A stretch of DNA of 64,000 nucleotides from NCBI GenBank assembly GCA_021234155.1, contig JAJEKV010000027.1, forward strand, positions 4,090,623 through 4,154,622. Direction: 5' to 3'. Positions 1 to 21,035 of the stretch are shown here, in pieces. The translations under genes were made by a program, and so were the position numbers. The notes beneath the pieces were generated by a model. The model searched no databases. It was not told the origin of the DNA and was given only the letters and a program-made list of their open reading frames with translations. The DNA is from Isoetes taiwanensis. Taxonomy: Eukaryota; Streptophyta; Lycopodiopsida; Isoetales; Isoetaceae. The stretch's first letter is position 1; each line of letters opens with the position of its first letter.

Positions 1-908
1 AGAATATGAACAAGTCCTATGGCAAAGCGGAAATCTTGGCACTTTAGCTCCTATGTCCGTCACGAATGGAAGTTTCTAGCGATATTGATGATGCAAAGCC
101 GGAAAAATTTCAACAAGATTATTGATGAGAGCTGAATATTGCATGGATAAAACAAAGCTAGTAAATGTTCCCTTTGATATGAGAAACGTTTGAAAAAGAA
201 TGCCCATGCCCTTTGGCATTTCATCAGAACGAGAAAAAATCATATGGCCCTTGCAAATAAGCCGCAACAAGACTTCAATTTGAGGAAGATATGGAGATCG
301 ATTACGCCCAGATTTCAAAATGTGCTTGTGATATGCGGTGGGACAATAATTGCCGAGAACATCACATGGTTTGACCAAGGGATCTGTATATCCTTAACAA
401 CTGGAAACAAAGCAGTACCCTAAATTTGGATTGCAAAAAGGCATTTATGACCGTGGTAAACATGCTGTCAACTGATTTACAGAAGTTTGTATGTGCTTAT
501 GTATCCTACATTAAGTACAGATATTTGGCATATTGTGTAGCCATTGATCTTGGGAAAGATCCGGACTGCGACATTCAAAAAAAGTATGGAAGCTCTAACC
601 TGGTCATGGTTACCGAAATGATGATGAACCCTGATGGGTTTGTGCTAAGACAACCTGCTAGTGGGAGTAAAGCAGCGCCCAAACATAGCAGGAAGAGAAA
701 CTCAAATGCTCTTTCAGCCAATAACGTTAACATTAGCTATTATCCTCCTGTTATGTATTTAGAGGAGAGCTTGAATACGGATAAACAAAACTCTGAGGCT
801 GCCCAAGCAACAATTTATTTCCCATCGGAAATGCGAAGACATTGTACCAATAGTCTCGGCCGGGAGTGGGGATTTGTCTACTGCCAAGACTGGGAGACTT
901 GGAGATAA
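1..908 (+). pseudogene. PLE-A ORF1 remnant (C-terminal part of the exon-2 protein)
   Basis: Broken remains of the protein encoded by exon 2 of the PLE units. Recognisable pieces are the EQ..TLWNS..L..LAP region near the start, and a piece at about 360-420 corresponding to CPDNITWFD in the units. The last open stretch (426-908) contains a block comparable to LSTDLQKFVCAYVSYIKYR and then a basic, Ser/Asn-rich tail, like the Ser-rich tail of the unit ORF1. The reading frame closes at 906-908, about 50 nt before the putative donor. The same stop-to-donor layout is seen in the units (39 nt). I recognise no named domain. At least two frame interruptions are present upstream. Confidence 0.55.
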
Positions 909-958
909 ATTTACACCTGTGGTGATTAGTCACCTCGATTTAACCGAAAACTGAAAAG

Positions 959-1149
959 GTTAGCATTCCTTTACTAGTGTTTTATCTGTTTATCATAGTT
1001 TTTCAACTGAGAAAGCTGAGGCTAATCCACTTGTGCGTCATTTAATATGGTACTTCTTTAGCGTTGATATGCATGTACGATGGGGTGATTGTTAATCCAA
1101 CGCCTAGACTTTGTATACTTCCACTAATTAATAAACATCACAAAAACAG
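959..1149 (+). other. Putative intron between ORF1 and RT exon of PLE-A
   Basis: The donor CTGAAAAG|GTTAGC and acceptor AAAAACAG|GTCCTG bracket 191 nt. The position corresponds to the 122-nt intron of unit 1 (26,243-26,364), whose donor is also GAAAAG|GT. Exon 3 begins in phase 0 here, as in unit 1. The site is inferred from comparison, not from transcript data. Confidence 0.5.
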
Positions 1150-2010
1150 GTCCTGGAGGAGATCCCGGGTAGATGGTTAACAAATGATGTTAATAACAGA
1201 ATATCCATCTCCACAGGCAATAGGAATGAGAAAAAAATAACCATTCACCTGACATATGTGTCACGTCTCATGGATGCTATTAGATTTAGAGAAATTCTAG
1301 AATATGTTGTCCCTCTCTTTTGTGGTGAAGATGGGGTTGTAGCCCTTAACAAAACTGTTTTGGGATGGAGATACTTGCCTAAAATGGTTGATTTGGTATA
1401 CAAACCATTCAACATTTTCGTGGAAGAAAATACACCCAGATGCCCATGCTCCAGCCAAGCACTAAGGAGATACATTGACCCAAAGTACAACCATGTACTT
1501 ACGACTGATGTCAACATTATTCAAAACAGAAATCTCAGAAACCTTTTCAAAAAGGGACTTAACCACATTCCACATAGAAGGCTGAATATGAATGAGTGCA
1601 TGGTTACCGTTATAGAGGGATTACAGTACTTTTTTGCAGTGCACAGATTCACTATTAAGCCCATTGACGCTCATAGATACCAATTCATTGAGACTGCAGC
1701 TAGAGAGATGGCATATGGCATGATGAAGGATTATTTAAAATCCGAGAATGGTAGACTTAGGCACTATGTTCTGGAAGATGATGCCTGTGCTCTAAAAGAC
1801 CTTGAATGGGTCAAGAAAAATTTGTATATCGTCGGGCTCCAAACAAGGCCACGAATAACCCCACTTCATGTGTCCCTTTTTAGCTAAGCAATTAGCTTTA
1901 GAAAAGACTTCTGATTCTGATTTTGAAGCCTCTCAAGAATCAAAGGAAGAAATTAGAACCAAGATGATGCATGACATAAGCCATTTGTGGAATATGGAGG
2001 AAAATATATA
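1150..2010 (+). pseudogene. PLE-A reverse transcriptase, N-terminal part
   Basis: N-terminal half of a PLE RT, truncated before the palm domain. Landmarks shared with the tandem units are WRYLPKMVDLVYKP (WRYSSNLKDIFYKP in the unit), a CPC knuckle, YIDPKYNHVLTTD followed by an N..LRNLF..GLNHIP block, and the helix FFAVHR. In the related 'GHV.TGD...N..LR' PLE families this region precedes the RT fingers. After about 1,890 the frame changes and the last recognisable match is [14 protein letters not shown], equivalent to EQLVNNILEDIRGLLGDG. The (TA)n then replaces the rest. Motifs A to C are absent, so this copy cannot encode an active RT. Confidence 0.7.
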
Positions 2011-2017
2011 TGGAGGA

Positions 2018-2057
2018 ATATATATATATATATATATATATATAATGCAACTACTAT

Positions 2058-2132
<75 letters not shown>

Positions 2133-2144
2133 GCAACTACTCAT

Positions 2145-2218
<74 letters not shown>

Positions 2219-2230
2219 CAATTATATAAT
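2018..2230. repeat. (TA)n microsatellite with embedded cassette fragments
   Basis: Three TA runs are separated by two short spacers of the form ATGCAACTACT(C)ATAGTAC, which are pieces of the palindromic (TA)n cassette found at the centres of F1-F4. The tract joins PLE-A to the left end of F1. Confidence 0.95.
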
Positions 2231-2679
2231 ATACCCCCATGTTCGGTACTTTGAAGTGTTGAGGCGTGTGGCCCAGGCCCCATCCGAGATCGGCGGTCCA
2301 TGCGAGACACCTCAAAGTATTGGAACATGATGAGGTGGACAATATTTGGTGTAGTGAGATCTCAACCGTTAGATCAAAAAGGTGAGCCTAAATCCTAGCC
2401 ATTAACTTTCTAATATTAAATTTTTTTTTTTTTTAAAGGAGGTGAGGTGGCACCCTCATTAATAAAAAAAAGTAGTGAGGTGTCAAGGCATTTATGAGTG
2501 GACATTCTAGGAAGCTTCCTTTTGCTTAATCGCCTTCAAATGCACATAGCTTGCAGTAGAGGGGTCGGATGAAGGTGGAGCCCACGCCGTTGGATTGCTC
2601 TCATCGAGAGCTTTCCAATGAGTGGTGCTTTGGCACTATTTTTCCGCAGTTGGAGCCAACATGATCGAATACTAAGAAT

Positions 2680-3340
2680 CTTCTGGGAATCTTTGAGTTG
2701 CAAGTAACCTATGGTAAGTTGAGAGAATCTAGGAGAATCTTTATAGGATCTTAGAGAATCCAAAGGAATATCATGAGAATCTTAGAGAATCTATGGGAAT
2801 TTCAAGATAACATGTTTGAGAATGTAAGGGACTGTAAAGGAACCTTGATAAAAATTTTAAGATCCTAGAGGAAACTTGAAGGAATCTTGGGATCAAGGGG
2901 AATCTTTATAGAATCTAAAAGTAATCTTGATGGAATCTTGGAGAATCTAGAAGAATCTAGGAGAATCTTCATAGAATCTTGGAGAATCTATAGGAATCTT
3001 GGGGTATTCTTTTGGAATCCAAGGGAATATAAAGGAATCTTCTGAAAATCTTTAAGAATCTATGAGAATCTAGATGGAATCTTGGAGAATCTTAATAAAA
3101 TCTAAAGGAATCTATCTAGAATCTTAAGAGTCTAGGGAATCTTTGTAGAAATTTAAGAATTTTAGAGAATCTTTGAGAATCTAGGAGAAACTAAGAGAAT
3201 CTTAAGAGAATCTTTGAGAATCTTTCTAAAATTTATGAGAATCTAGGGGAATCTTGATGGAATCTTAGAGAGTCTAAGAGAATCTTGAGAAATCCAGGGG
3301 AATACTCATAGAATCTTGGAGAACCTAGAGGAATCATGCT
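2680..3340 (+). repeat. GAATCT array, left arm of F1
   Basis: The hexamer GAATCT recurs about every 10-11 bp over about 650 bp, for example four successive copies around 2,935-2,975. The spacer is variable (TTGGA, TAGAA, TTCATA). The same array occurs at 9,260-9,930 (F2), 11,320-11,990 (F3) and, more diverged, 14,530-16,150 (F4). Confidence 0.9.
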
Positions 3341-3402
3341 TTGTTGTGTGACTGTTGGGTCCTGCCTAATATCATTCATGGTACAACCACTCATAATGCA
3401 AC

Positions 3403-3572
<170 letters not shown>

Positions 3573-3599
3573 AGTACACAAATTTTGAGCCATCCAAAC

Positions 3600-4740
3600 T
3601 TAAGATTCTCTTAAGATTCCCCTAGATTCTCAAAGATTATCCCAAATTTTCTCTACATTTCTTAAGATTCTATATAAATTCTCTTAGATTCCTTTAGGTT
3701 CTATCAAGATTCCCCTAGAAAAACACACTTAGTGTAAAAGATTCCCTAAGATTCCCTTAGATTCTTAGGATTCTACAAAGATTCCTCGAGATTTCAAACG
3801 TTATCACAAGGATCCTCTAAATTCTTTAGAATTCTATGTAGATTCTCTAGATTTTGTTAGATTCTATAGAGATTCCCTAGAATCTTGAAAATTCCATCAA
3901 GATTCCCCCTAGATTCTCAAAGATTTTAGCGCTTAGATTACGCTGGATTGAGCCATTCAATGAAGATTCTATAAAGATTCACTTAGATTCTTGAAGATTC
4001 GGAAAAGTATCCTAGATTCTCAAAGATTTAAGGAAGATTCCTTAAATACTCTTAATCCCATAAGTTACTTAAGATTCTCTTAAGATTCAACTAGATTCTC
4101 AAAGATTATCCCGTTTTCCAAGATTCTATATAGATTCTCTTAGATTCTATCGAGATTCCCCTACTAAACACACTTATTAATGAAAGATTCCTTAAGATTC
4201 CACAAAGCTTCCCTAGATTCTTAAGATTCTATAAAGATCCCTCTAGATTTTTTGAACTTATCACAAGAAACCTCTAGAGTCTCCAAAATTCTATGTGGAT
4301 TCTCCTAAATTTTGTTAGATTCTATATAGATTCCCTTAGATTCTATGTAGATTCCCTTAGATTCTCTGATTTTCAAGGATTCTCAAAGATTTTATGAAGA
4401 TGCACTTGATCCTACTAGATTCTCTATGATTCTCTTGAGATTCCCATAAATTCCCTAATTTTTGTTGGGGTTCCCCTAGCCTCCTAAAAGATCATCTCAA
4501 GATTCCTCTAGATTTCTCATATTTCTATGTAGATTCTCCTAGATTCCCTTAGATTCTATGAAGATTCTTCTACATTCTCAAAGGTTTCATAAAGATTCAT
4601 ATAGAATCTCAAAAGATTCCCTTGCATTCTCATAGATTCCCAAAGATTCTCTTGAGCTTCCTTTTAAATTCTCTAAAATCCTATGGAGATTCCCCTAGAT
4701 TCTTTTAAATTAGCATAGATTACATGTAAAATTCTAAGTT
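3600..4740 (-). repeat. AGATTC array, right arm of F1
   Basis: Inverse of the left-arm array: AGATTC every 10-12 bp over more than 1 kb, with interruptions. It ends at TTAGTATTCGATCACATTAGCTC, the inverse of the left-arm start AGCCAACATGATCGAATACTAA. Confidence 0.9.
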
Positions 4741-7356
4741 TCCAAAAGAAACTTAGTATTCGATCACATTAGCTCCAAAGCTGAGGGAACGATGCCAAAA
4801 GCACCACTCATTGGAAAGTTCTCGACGAGAGGAATCCAATGGTGTGGGTCTCACCTTCATCCGACCCCCTCACCGCAAGTTATCGGCCTTTGAAGCTGAT
4901 TATAAAAAAGAAGCTTCCTAGAAAGTCCACCTATTAATGTTGATGCCACCTCATTACCTTTTTATTAAATAAGGGTGCCACCTCACCTCTTTTAATAAAG
5001 AAATTGCAATTTAATAAAAAATTTAATGGTTAGGATTTTTCCTCCCCCTTTTGATCCAACGGTTAAGATTGACTGCACCAAAAAGCACCTTTTAAGGGAC
5101 CTTCCTTGCATCTTCCCTTTAAAAAATCAAGGGCCAAGATTTCACACGTGCCCGATCAACGGTTCATGGATGGGGTGCATGGCCCATGCATGGCCCATGC
5201 ATGCCCCCCATCAAATCCAAGGGCCATTTAAGTGCCACCTCAAAAATTAGACGGATAGGATTAATCTCTACCCACATTCAACCCCCCATAGGACCCATCA
5301 AATAATTGTATATATATATATATATATATTTATCCTTTTCCTTTTCCAAAGTTATAAACCTTGGTCTAGGATTTATCAGTCCCCAGCCATCGGCTGGGGG
5401 AACCTTGGGGATCCCTATCCTAAGAACAAGGTTCTAGTCCTGTTTAAGTCACGCACCCTTCCTCAATTCTTATCTATTTTAGACCTAGATCTTGCAACCA
5501 GGTTCTTGACCCTTTTGTTACTACTACTACCCCAATGCATAAATCCTTCCCATATTTACTTTTTAGCCAAGATGATTTCATACCTCATTTAGTCCTAATT
5601 GGTGCGGTTTACTTAATTTTAAAACCATGCTATTTTTTTAAACCATTGACAAATGATTTCTTAACCGTATCCTATTCACATTTGTTTGTTTTAATGTCTT
5701 CCACCTCCATATTTATACATTCCTTTTCTTTCAAAAGAAATTTCCAAAGACTATTCTTTTATACCTTAACATCGTCTATATTTCCAATAATCATTCAAAA
5801 TACTTCTGTCGGAACCTATATCTGTTTTAATTCCATTCCGTTTACCTTATTCTATGTGGCCAACCTTATAGGAGGCGTATGCCATTTTCAAATTACCTTC
5901 TATTATTGCATGCATCTAACATCATTAGACTTTTGCATTCTTGTCCTTAATTTACTGACCGATTGCATGCTTAAAATACTACAATTATCATTCACCATTT
6001 ACTTTCTCTGTCTTAACCTCATTAAGAAGTTTACATTACTATCACTTACCTGTTTTTACTAAGCTGCAATCTCCTACTACGAGGTCATATAAAATTTCGA
6101 ACCACAAAAGCTTCCATTCTTTTGCTTGTTGTATTTCAGTTTAACACACTTATCCTACAATAAATGAAAGCCACTTACATGTCTAGGGGGCATCCATATT
6201 GGCATCCTTTATCACGAGATTTTCATTCTACGGATCATATTCAAGAATCCAAAATTATGCAAAATAATTGTTACCTTTGTTCCATGTAAAATAGTATGCA
6301 AAGGAATATGAGAAAAAACATTCGTTAATGCTGCCTTAAGTTCATATATCATGATCATTTTTCTTCTTTTTTGTGCGCTAGCTTCCGTGTATCCAAAACC
6401 ATAAAGAGTTGGAGAAGCAGAGCTGGTTACCTGTAACCAACCAGACCCATATTAGCAATGTACATGGTAATAGGGAGAGGGTTAACAGGTAAGCTGAGCC
6501 CTGCTTGGCTTTTCGCCCTTCACCAAACTTGCATTAGTACATAAGAGGCGATGCATGCCATCACATCCATAAGTCAAACATGTTTTAACTATTACTTTCC
6601 AGAATTTCTTTCATTCTCGTTCTTTGTTACTTTCTACTTTCATTCTACATACTCTGCAACCTGCTTTCAATATTCTACATATTCTCGTTCAATAAGTCAA
6701 ACATGTTTTAACTATTACTTTCCAGAATTTCTTTCATTCTCGTTCTTTGTTACATTCTGCTTTCATTCTACACATTACGCAACTTTGCTTTATACAATGC
6801 GCCCGATTTTTACTTCCTGCCATATTACTCCTGCCAATACTCTGCCCTCTGCTCTATATTATCTCTAGCTACTATAATTTTTAGTTAATTCTTGCCATCT
6901 CACTCATGTCTTTCCCTGAGGTCTTAGTCTATTTATTATTCTCGTTCTGCTTTGCCTCCTTTATCCCATCGGACCATGCTTACGGAACCACCATCAATCA
7001 GATAATCTGAATTTTAACCACTCAGCTTATACTTAGATATCTGTGCTATTCTTCTTTGGCGATTTAATCCTTCAATGGGTCTGATATGTAGATTCTATCC
7101 CTAATGCTAGCATTATATCTGTATACTTTCTCTAGTTTTTACATTATTTCCTTATTTTCCACCATACTATTCATGTCTTTCCCATAGATCCTAGTCTAAT
7201 TTTTAGTCTATTCTGCTACAATATTCGTTACAGCTCCCCAGGCCTACAAGAATCATTTCTGTCAGATAATCTGATCACTAACCGCTCAGCCTACTCATAG
7301 TTAACAGTTCTAGCCATCTTAGGCTATTTACTCCTACAACACATTTTAAAAAAAAC

Positions 7357-8030
7357 CTGATTAAGCGCTAACTCCTCATCAGAGTCGTCCTTAGCTCCAA
7401 GTTGCTGAAAGTCCTCCAGAGAATCTGCTACTGTGTTGCTGTTTGGTACTCCATCTTCCTTGTCATTTTCTTGTGTACCTTTCTTTGATGTATTTGCGAG
7501 ATCCCATCCGTTTTCTTCTTGGCTTGGGGTGTTGTTAAATTAAATTTCTCCATCACATACTCCGAAATTTCTTACTTGGTATGGGCCGGATTTTCCCCTT
7601 CCTTCTTGCACATAGCAGCTAGATTTAACCACCTCCCATTGATCAAATTTATGATCTCCTGTCTGGTGTGCTTAATCTTGGACATTTCCAAGAACTTGGG
7701 CGCTCCCTGGGCGCTCCTGCACCTTTGTTAATAAGGTTTCCCTTTTGTTCCCATTTGGTATATCACGGCATTGCTCTTTTCCGCTATCCTGTCACTTCCC
7801 ATCGAAATAGCAATGTCTCTATTCTTTTGCATCCATTTGGGCTTTTTCCATATACTTATCTTTCGCGTGCTAACCATTTATCCGGATGTGGGCGAAAACT
7901 CCACTGTTTCTCAGGGCACCATGCCCGTTTCATCATTCTGGATATTCCCACGCATGCTAATCCTACTGACTGGTGTTGTACCATCCGGATCCTTGATGCG
8001 GATTAAATCCTCCCTTTCGAACCCTAAAAA
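7357..8030 (-). pseudogene. X1 PLE exon 1 (SAP-like N-terminal coding region), broken
   Basis: On the minus strand the region reads through IPNF.GFE, a charged stretch with HLDKWLA.KDKYMEKAQMDAN, then SKIKHTRQEIINLI, FLEYVMEKFNLTTP and an acidic end DDSDEELALNQ before a GT donor at 7,356-7,355. The last block and the phase-0 donor match exon 1 of the tandem PLE units, where the helical block is the SAP-like segment. X1 and X2 complement each other by eye: each is open where the other is interrupted, with the differences at CAG/CTG triplets. The true start is not certain. Function is inferred to be nucleic-acid binding, from the SAP-like helices in the homologous exon. Confidence 0.5.
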
Positions 8031-8346
8031 TTAGGTATTCTAATTTCCACGATAGGGTATACTCCTTATTTTGCATTCTTTTTATATATTACTTTTAACC
8101 AATTTAATGGGTCCCAAAGTACTAATTAGTGTCTTGTATTTTATTATATACGTGTTGACCATGGTTCGTGGTGCTCTCACATGCCTTCAATTTTATTACT
8201 TCGGTGCCCCAATAGATCCTTCCTTATACTAATGTTCATTATTCTCCTTCTGTTTTATTAGCTTAGCCATTGGCATTTTGCCTTTCCCCTTCAGAGGCCC
8301 TAACCTAGACCTGCCTAGGCTTGGCCTATGTCTTTTATCATGTTTG

Positions 8347-8553
8347 CTATCTTCGTATGGGTGTTGGCCCTGTTCTGCCAAATTGTTCCATCCTGTTAAT
8401 TTCAGGCTGCCCCCTTGCAGTTCTTTTTACTGCATACTCATCTATCTTGGTCCTTTTGACCATCTTAAGTCTGGATAGCCACCACTTTATGTGATGACCC
8501 CTTTCTATGGCCCTTGCCTTGCCTTTGCAATGCATGTTACTACTTTTTGCCAC
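8347..8553 (-). other. Small conserved open frame in the X1 5' leader
   Basis: A 68-codon basic open frame (KGKARAIERGHHIKWW...) is unchanged in X2 (61,400-61,630, with a slightly longer N-terminus). Because the two heads are almost identical overall, the conservation may only reflect recent duplication. It could be an upstream ORF or a non-coding leader. No domain recognised. Confidence 0.25.
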
Positions 8554-8681
8554 TTAGCCCATCCTATGTTCCCCATGGGTCATACCGGTTAAAAAAATAT
8601 CCTTAGGTTCTAATCACTTATGTTCTGCGGTCATTTCCTAACTCCACTCATCAACTTTGCCTCATCTTAGGCCATACATCT

Positions 8682-13965
<5,284 letters not shown>

Positions 13966-13975
13966 TCATAATATA

Positions 13976-16785
<2,810 letters not shown>

Positions 16786-18424
16786 CAAAAGGCTGGCATA
16801 GGCAGAATGTAACACTAGAGATGTATTTTCTTAATTGAGCACCTTATGGTGAAGGTGACAATGGTGCATTTGAGAACCTTATGGTTAAAGCCACATCATG
16901 ATTTTGATGCAACTACTTGTAAAGAATACACATTGGGTGTATAGCATTCCCTGGTCTTGGACAGTATCACAGATATCCATAACTAGGCTTGCAGGTTGGT
17001 AGATAACCTTTGAGTTCTATATTTATACACATATGGGCATAGCACCCTATTCCCCTCTAGGAATCTTCATTTTTAGCCATAGAAGGATATCACAAATGAA
17101 CTTTTTTATTCTAACAATGATTAGAAAATGACATCAGGCAGGTGACTAGACATTTAAGATTTATATCCTAGTAGATTTCTTTCCCAAATGGCATTTTATA
17201 TGGCCATATGGTTCATGTGGCAATTCATGGACACGTGAGAAATTTTTAATTACCATAGCATATACACTTTCATTGACTTATATAAATTTTCAAGGGAGCA
17301 TACGGATTGGCATTATTATTGTGAGACATTTTGCATGTAAGGGCCCACTTCCATAACTTTTGGATCTATGTGTAAATTAAATGGCTTTTTCTCTAGGTTT
17401 TGCCCTTGCATGCAATGCTTTTTTGCATGCATGTTTGACATGTGTAAGCTTGTTGGCTTGCATGTACTTCCTATATCTATGCATGCCTTGCCATGATATA
17501 GTTTGCCTCCATAAAATATGGGCAAGACGTTGGATGTCATGATCATTTAGAACATGGCTTTATTCGTGCATGTTTATGCATGCTTGACTACGTACACATT
17601 GGATGCCATAGGGCATCTTACACTAAATATGAATTTTTCCTTTGTCCAAAGTTCTAGAGATTGCGTAGATTTTTTATGCATGACTTGGTACCTTTGTATT
17701 TATCTTTTATACGCTAAAAGATACGCGGATCTTTGACGAAGAGCATACTGCAAACCTAAAATGCTAGTTTAGGTTTTGATGCCGCCAGCCATTGCCGTGA
17801 AGGACGCTTTGAGCGCATCGCACCGATCTTACTTGTACTGGGGGATTTGATTCCAAGCATTATTCTCACCGTGATGTTTGGCACGCTTTGAAAAGTCTAC
17901 ATGGATATGACCTCCAGACCGGTAATTTCTCACACTTCTATCTTTTTCTTTTGCATCCTGATCGCTTCAAAGCCCAAAGTGATCAATCTTGCATTAGATG
18001 AGCAGGAAGAAATTATTCTCGCAAGAATTTTTTCAATGACCTAAGCCTTGGTTATCGCAGAGAGTGTTGCACCATGCTCGATAATCTCCATTAATGCCAA
18101 TGCTCTACCGCACAAGAAAAAAACCTCATAAATTTTGTTGGAACAGAGCATCACACGCTTCTTGCGCATGGCATCTTGCGTGGAACCGCCATGTACATTT
18201 TATTTATTTTCCTTGTGATCAAGCTTTGAGCATTGAAGATCTGTCACTATGAATCATGTGATTTTTGCCTTTTCTCGAGAGAAGCACTAGGCTTAGAATT
18301 AAAGGATCTTCCAATAATGGCCCTAAAGGATGGCCTTGAATCGAGGTTCCTATAGAAAGCTTGTGCAAAAGCATTTCCCTTACAAAGGAACCGTGCATCT
18401 ACACCGTTAGTTTTGTTTGAATCT

Positions 18425-18530
18425 ATTCCATATGCCATGGGCTCTAAAGAACAGCTGGATCCGAAAGCTTTGTGAATCTACTCCAAATGCCATGGGCTCT
18501 AAAGGACGGATTGAATCTGAAAGAGCTTGT
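18425..18530 (+). repeat. Imperfect tandem repeat, about 55-60 bp x 2
   Basis: GAATCTATTCCATATGCCAT and GAATCTACTCCAAATGCCAT each begin a unit continuing GGGCTCTAAAGRA. A third, weaker copy (CCCTAAAGGATGGCCTTGAAT) lies just upstream at about 18,320. Confidence 0.6.
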
Positions 18531-19252
18531 GTGCGTAAGCATTTTTTTGCACCACAATGTTAAGTTTCTTGAACATGCTCCAAATGGCAAATGAAGATCC
18601 AAACCTAGACGAATATTGTGATGCTTAACGACTTTCGACTCATTCGGGTTTTGTATACGTGAATTTTGGTAAACATGGAAAGAGTAATCGAATCGATCCG
18701 ATATGCTTCTATGTTATTAGAAAAATAAATCATTGTAATTTGTGAAAGTAACTGGTTTTGCTCAGTGACCTTGATATTGGAGCTATGGCATTACTTGGAG
18801 CACTTTTTTTAAAATTCCTAGCACCTGTGATTTATGAAGTTAGAACATAAATATTGAAATAGGAGTTGTCTTGAATAGCAGCTGGTATTTAATGGTGATC
18901 TTGGTAACATCATAACAGTTCATTAAGCCTCGTTAAAATGGGTATAGCCAATGAGATAGTCTTGAGGCACTTTTTATTCAAGCAAAGAATTATCAGAAAA
19001 TGATTAAGGTTCAAGAACTCATATGATTTAGTTTAAAACAGCCTTGCCGACCACCATAAATATCTTTGTAAGGTGCATCTTCCTCTTTTAAAACATGTCT
19101 AGAATAGGACATATCTACAGACCGGCTACTACTTAATATATCATGGAGACAAAGCTATGCCGCTCATACATCACGCTTATAGTGTCAAGAAAGAATGATG
19201 AGTGATTCAGCTTTCATCGATACACCCATCTCTTATCCCATCTCTCGCTTTG

Positions 19253-19331
19253 TTAAAACCGTGGTCATCACGGTATGAGTTTCATTTATAGTAAAACCGT
19301 GGTCATCACATTATGAGTTTCATCTATAGTA
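19253..19331 (+). repeat. Direct tandem duplication, about 40 bp x 2
   Basis: AAAACCGTGGTCATCAC followed by a TATGAGTTTCAT block occurs twice in succession with two differences. Confidence 0.8.
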
Positions 19332-20393
19332 TCGGGTTGAAAGGCTATACGCCAAGAAACTTCAATGCTTACCGCTAGCCATTTCTTCATTACCCTCATC
19401 GGGCTAATGTTTGATTTGTTTGGTCACAGTAACCGGAGTTTCTTCTACCAACTCTTTATGGTTTGATGTTTCTGTATGCATTGAGCACTCAGGAGACGAC
19501 ATAATCTGCAAAAGGAAATATTTCAATGACATTTGACCATCAGGAAAGATCTTACTTATCTTGACTATAGACTTGCATTTAATATATTCAGTTTTCCAAA
19601 TTCGACTGCTGTAAATACAAAATGTTAGGCATCATGAGCCAATAAGTTTGGAAAATCTTATTACTAGACATAAAAGCGAGCTGTGTTTTCATCCTTTTTG
19701 ACATGTATCTACTGCATTGATATTTTGGCCTGTAAGACCTACATGGGGTTACATTTTCCATGACATTATTGCTGGCTGTAAGTGACCTCATGTTTTGAGA
19801 GAATATTTTTCAATAAAATTTGATATTTTATACATTTTGAAATCAATCTGGTAGCTGATGTTTGCATTATGACCCCTCTAGTTCTTTACAATGAGCTTCT
19901 AGAAGGAAACGTTATAATGTACTTTGAGAAGGAAACATATTATAAGAACAAAAGCTAGTGTATAGGCAATAGTATCTGAGATATCTAAGGCTGAAATTGG
20001 ATATGCCACTGTTTTTTTTAAATCCTGGTTCTGTTCACCAAAGGTTGAATTAAAAATATGATGAATAGCTAGCTGTATTTATAAAATGGCAGAAACAGAA
20101 AATGTACGTCCTGAAAATGGACCGTGTAGACATTGCTGAATATTGACTCTATAAGTCTTATAGAAATAACGTGACATATGTTTATCTTGTATTGCATCAT
20201 GGGTCAACATATATCAAATATGGCCTCTAAGATTCTCTCATATAAATAAGGATTCAATAAGTATAGACATATGCGTGATAAAATCAGTGATGGGTGAACT
20301 TTTGACTTGATGTTTTGAGATAGTATTATATGTTCATGAACAAGTGATAAGGTCTATAAGGCTGTCCCTATATACATGTGGAGCTGATAAGTC

Positions 20394-20453
20394 TGGCCTG
20401 ACCAAGGGTATCCTTGGCTAGGCTAGATGTCCGAACCTTGTCTTCGTACAGGG
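20394..20453 (+). other. Two hairpins at the 3' end of K
   Basis: Hairpin 1 (20,394-20,425): TGGCCT, then CCAAGG-GTAT-CCTTGG, then AGGCTA. Hairpin 2 (20,436-20,453): CCTTGT-CTTCGT-ACAGGG. The (TA)n begins 11 bases later. The same two-hairpin-then-(TA)n order occurs at the 3' ends of the tandem units and of E. Confidence 0.55.
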
Positions 20454-20461
20454 CTAGGGCT

Positions 20462-20618
<157 letters not shown>

Positions 20619-20651
20619 CTAACATATATATGTTCTTATGTTTGTCCTCCT

Positions 20652-20925
20652 AAATCCGACCGTTGATCCGAGATCCTACGGCTCACGTGGCTTTGGGACG
20701 TATCCTACGGCCCAGATGGCTTGGGAGTTTGTGTATAGACTATATGTAAGCGATCCTACGGTCCAAGTTGATTTAATCCTGCTCGTCGATCCGAGATCCT
20801 ATGGCTCACGTTGCTTTGGAACACATCCTACGGTGCATATGGCTTTGGGAATTATATGTAATCGATCCTATGGTCCAGGTTGTTCTTGATCTTGATCGTC
20901 GATCTAGGATCCTACGACTCATATT
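20652..20925 (+). repeat. GATCCTACGG tandem repeat in the H left arm
   Basis: Units of about 125 bp start CGATCCGAGATCCTAYGGCT at about 20,663 and 20,789, with a partial third (CGATCTAGGATCCTACGACT) at about 20,900. Each contains two or three internal ATCCTACGG words. The inverse set is at about 52,830-53,090. Confidence 0.75.
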
Positions 20926-21035
20926 ACTTTAGATTTTTTGCCACATGGCACCCATCTCTACCTTGATTGGGTCCAAGATCCTACGGCCCACGTTGAATGC
21001 TCATCCTTTAAGGAAAGGCTTTTAAAATTTTTATG

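Larger units (their letters stand above)
1..2017 (+). mobile_element. PLE-A: diverged Penelope-like retroelement, cut by the window edge and by (TA)n
   Basis: A diverged relative of the tandem PLE units at 21.9-37.9 kb. Its first bases match the part of unit exon 2 that encodes the EQFQHTLWNS region, and 1,150-2,010 matches the N-terminal half of the RT exon. It stops at the (TA)n starting at 2,018, before the RT palm motifs, so both the 5' part (outside the window) and the catalytic 3' part are missing. The exon layout matches the units: ORF1 stop, then a donor of the form GAAAAG|GT, a short intron, then the RT exon. Divergence from the units is high at DNA level but clear at protein level, so this is an older or separate lineage. 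Confidence 0.75.

Noticed and set aside
1953-2229. Open frames made of alternating Tyr-Ile in (TA)n tracts (also at 3.4, 8.7, 10.7, 12.1, 16.7, 20.5, 41.4 and 58.3 kb)
   Set aside because: They are translations of the TA dinucleotide repeat on both strands; no coding signal.
2536-2763. 75-codon minus-strand frame (MDSLRSYKDSPRFSQ...) repeated exactly at 9,124-9,351 and 11,187-11,414
   Set aside because: It lies in the left arm of F1-F3 and covers the start of the GAATCT array. Identity follows from recent copying of the element, and the composition is that of the repeat.
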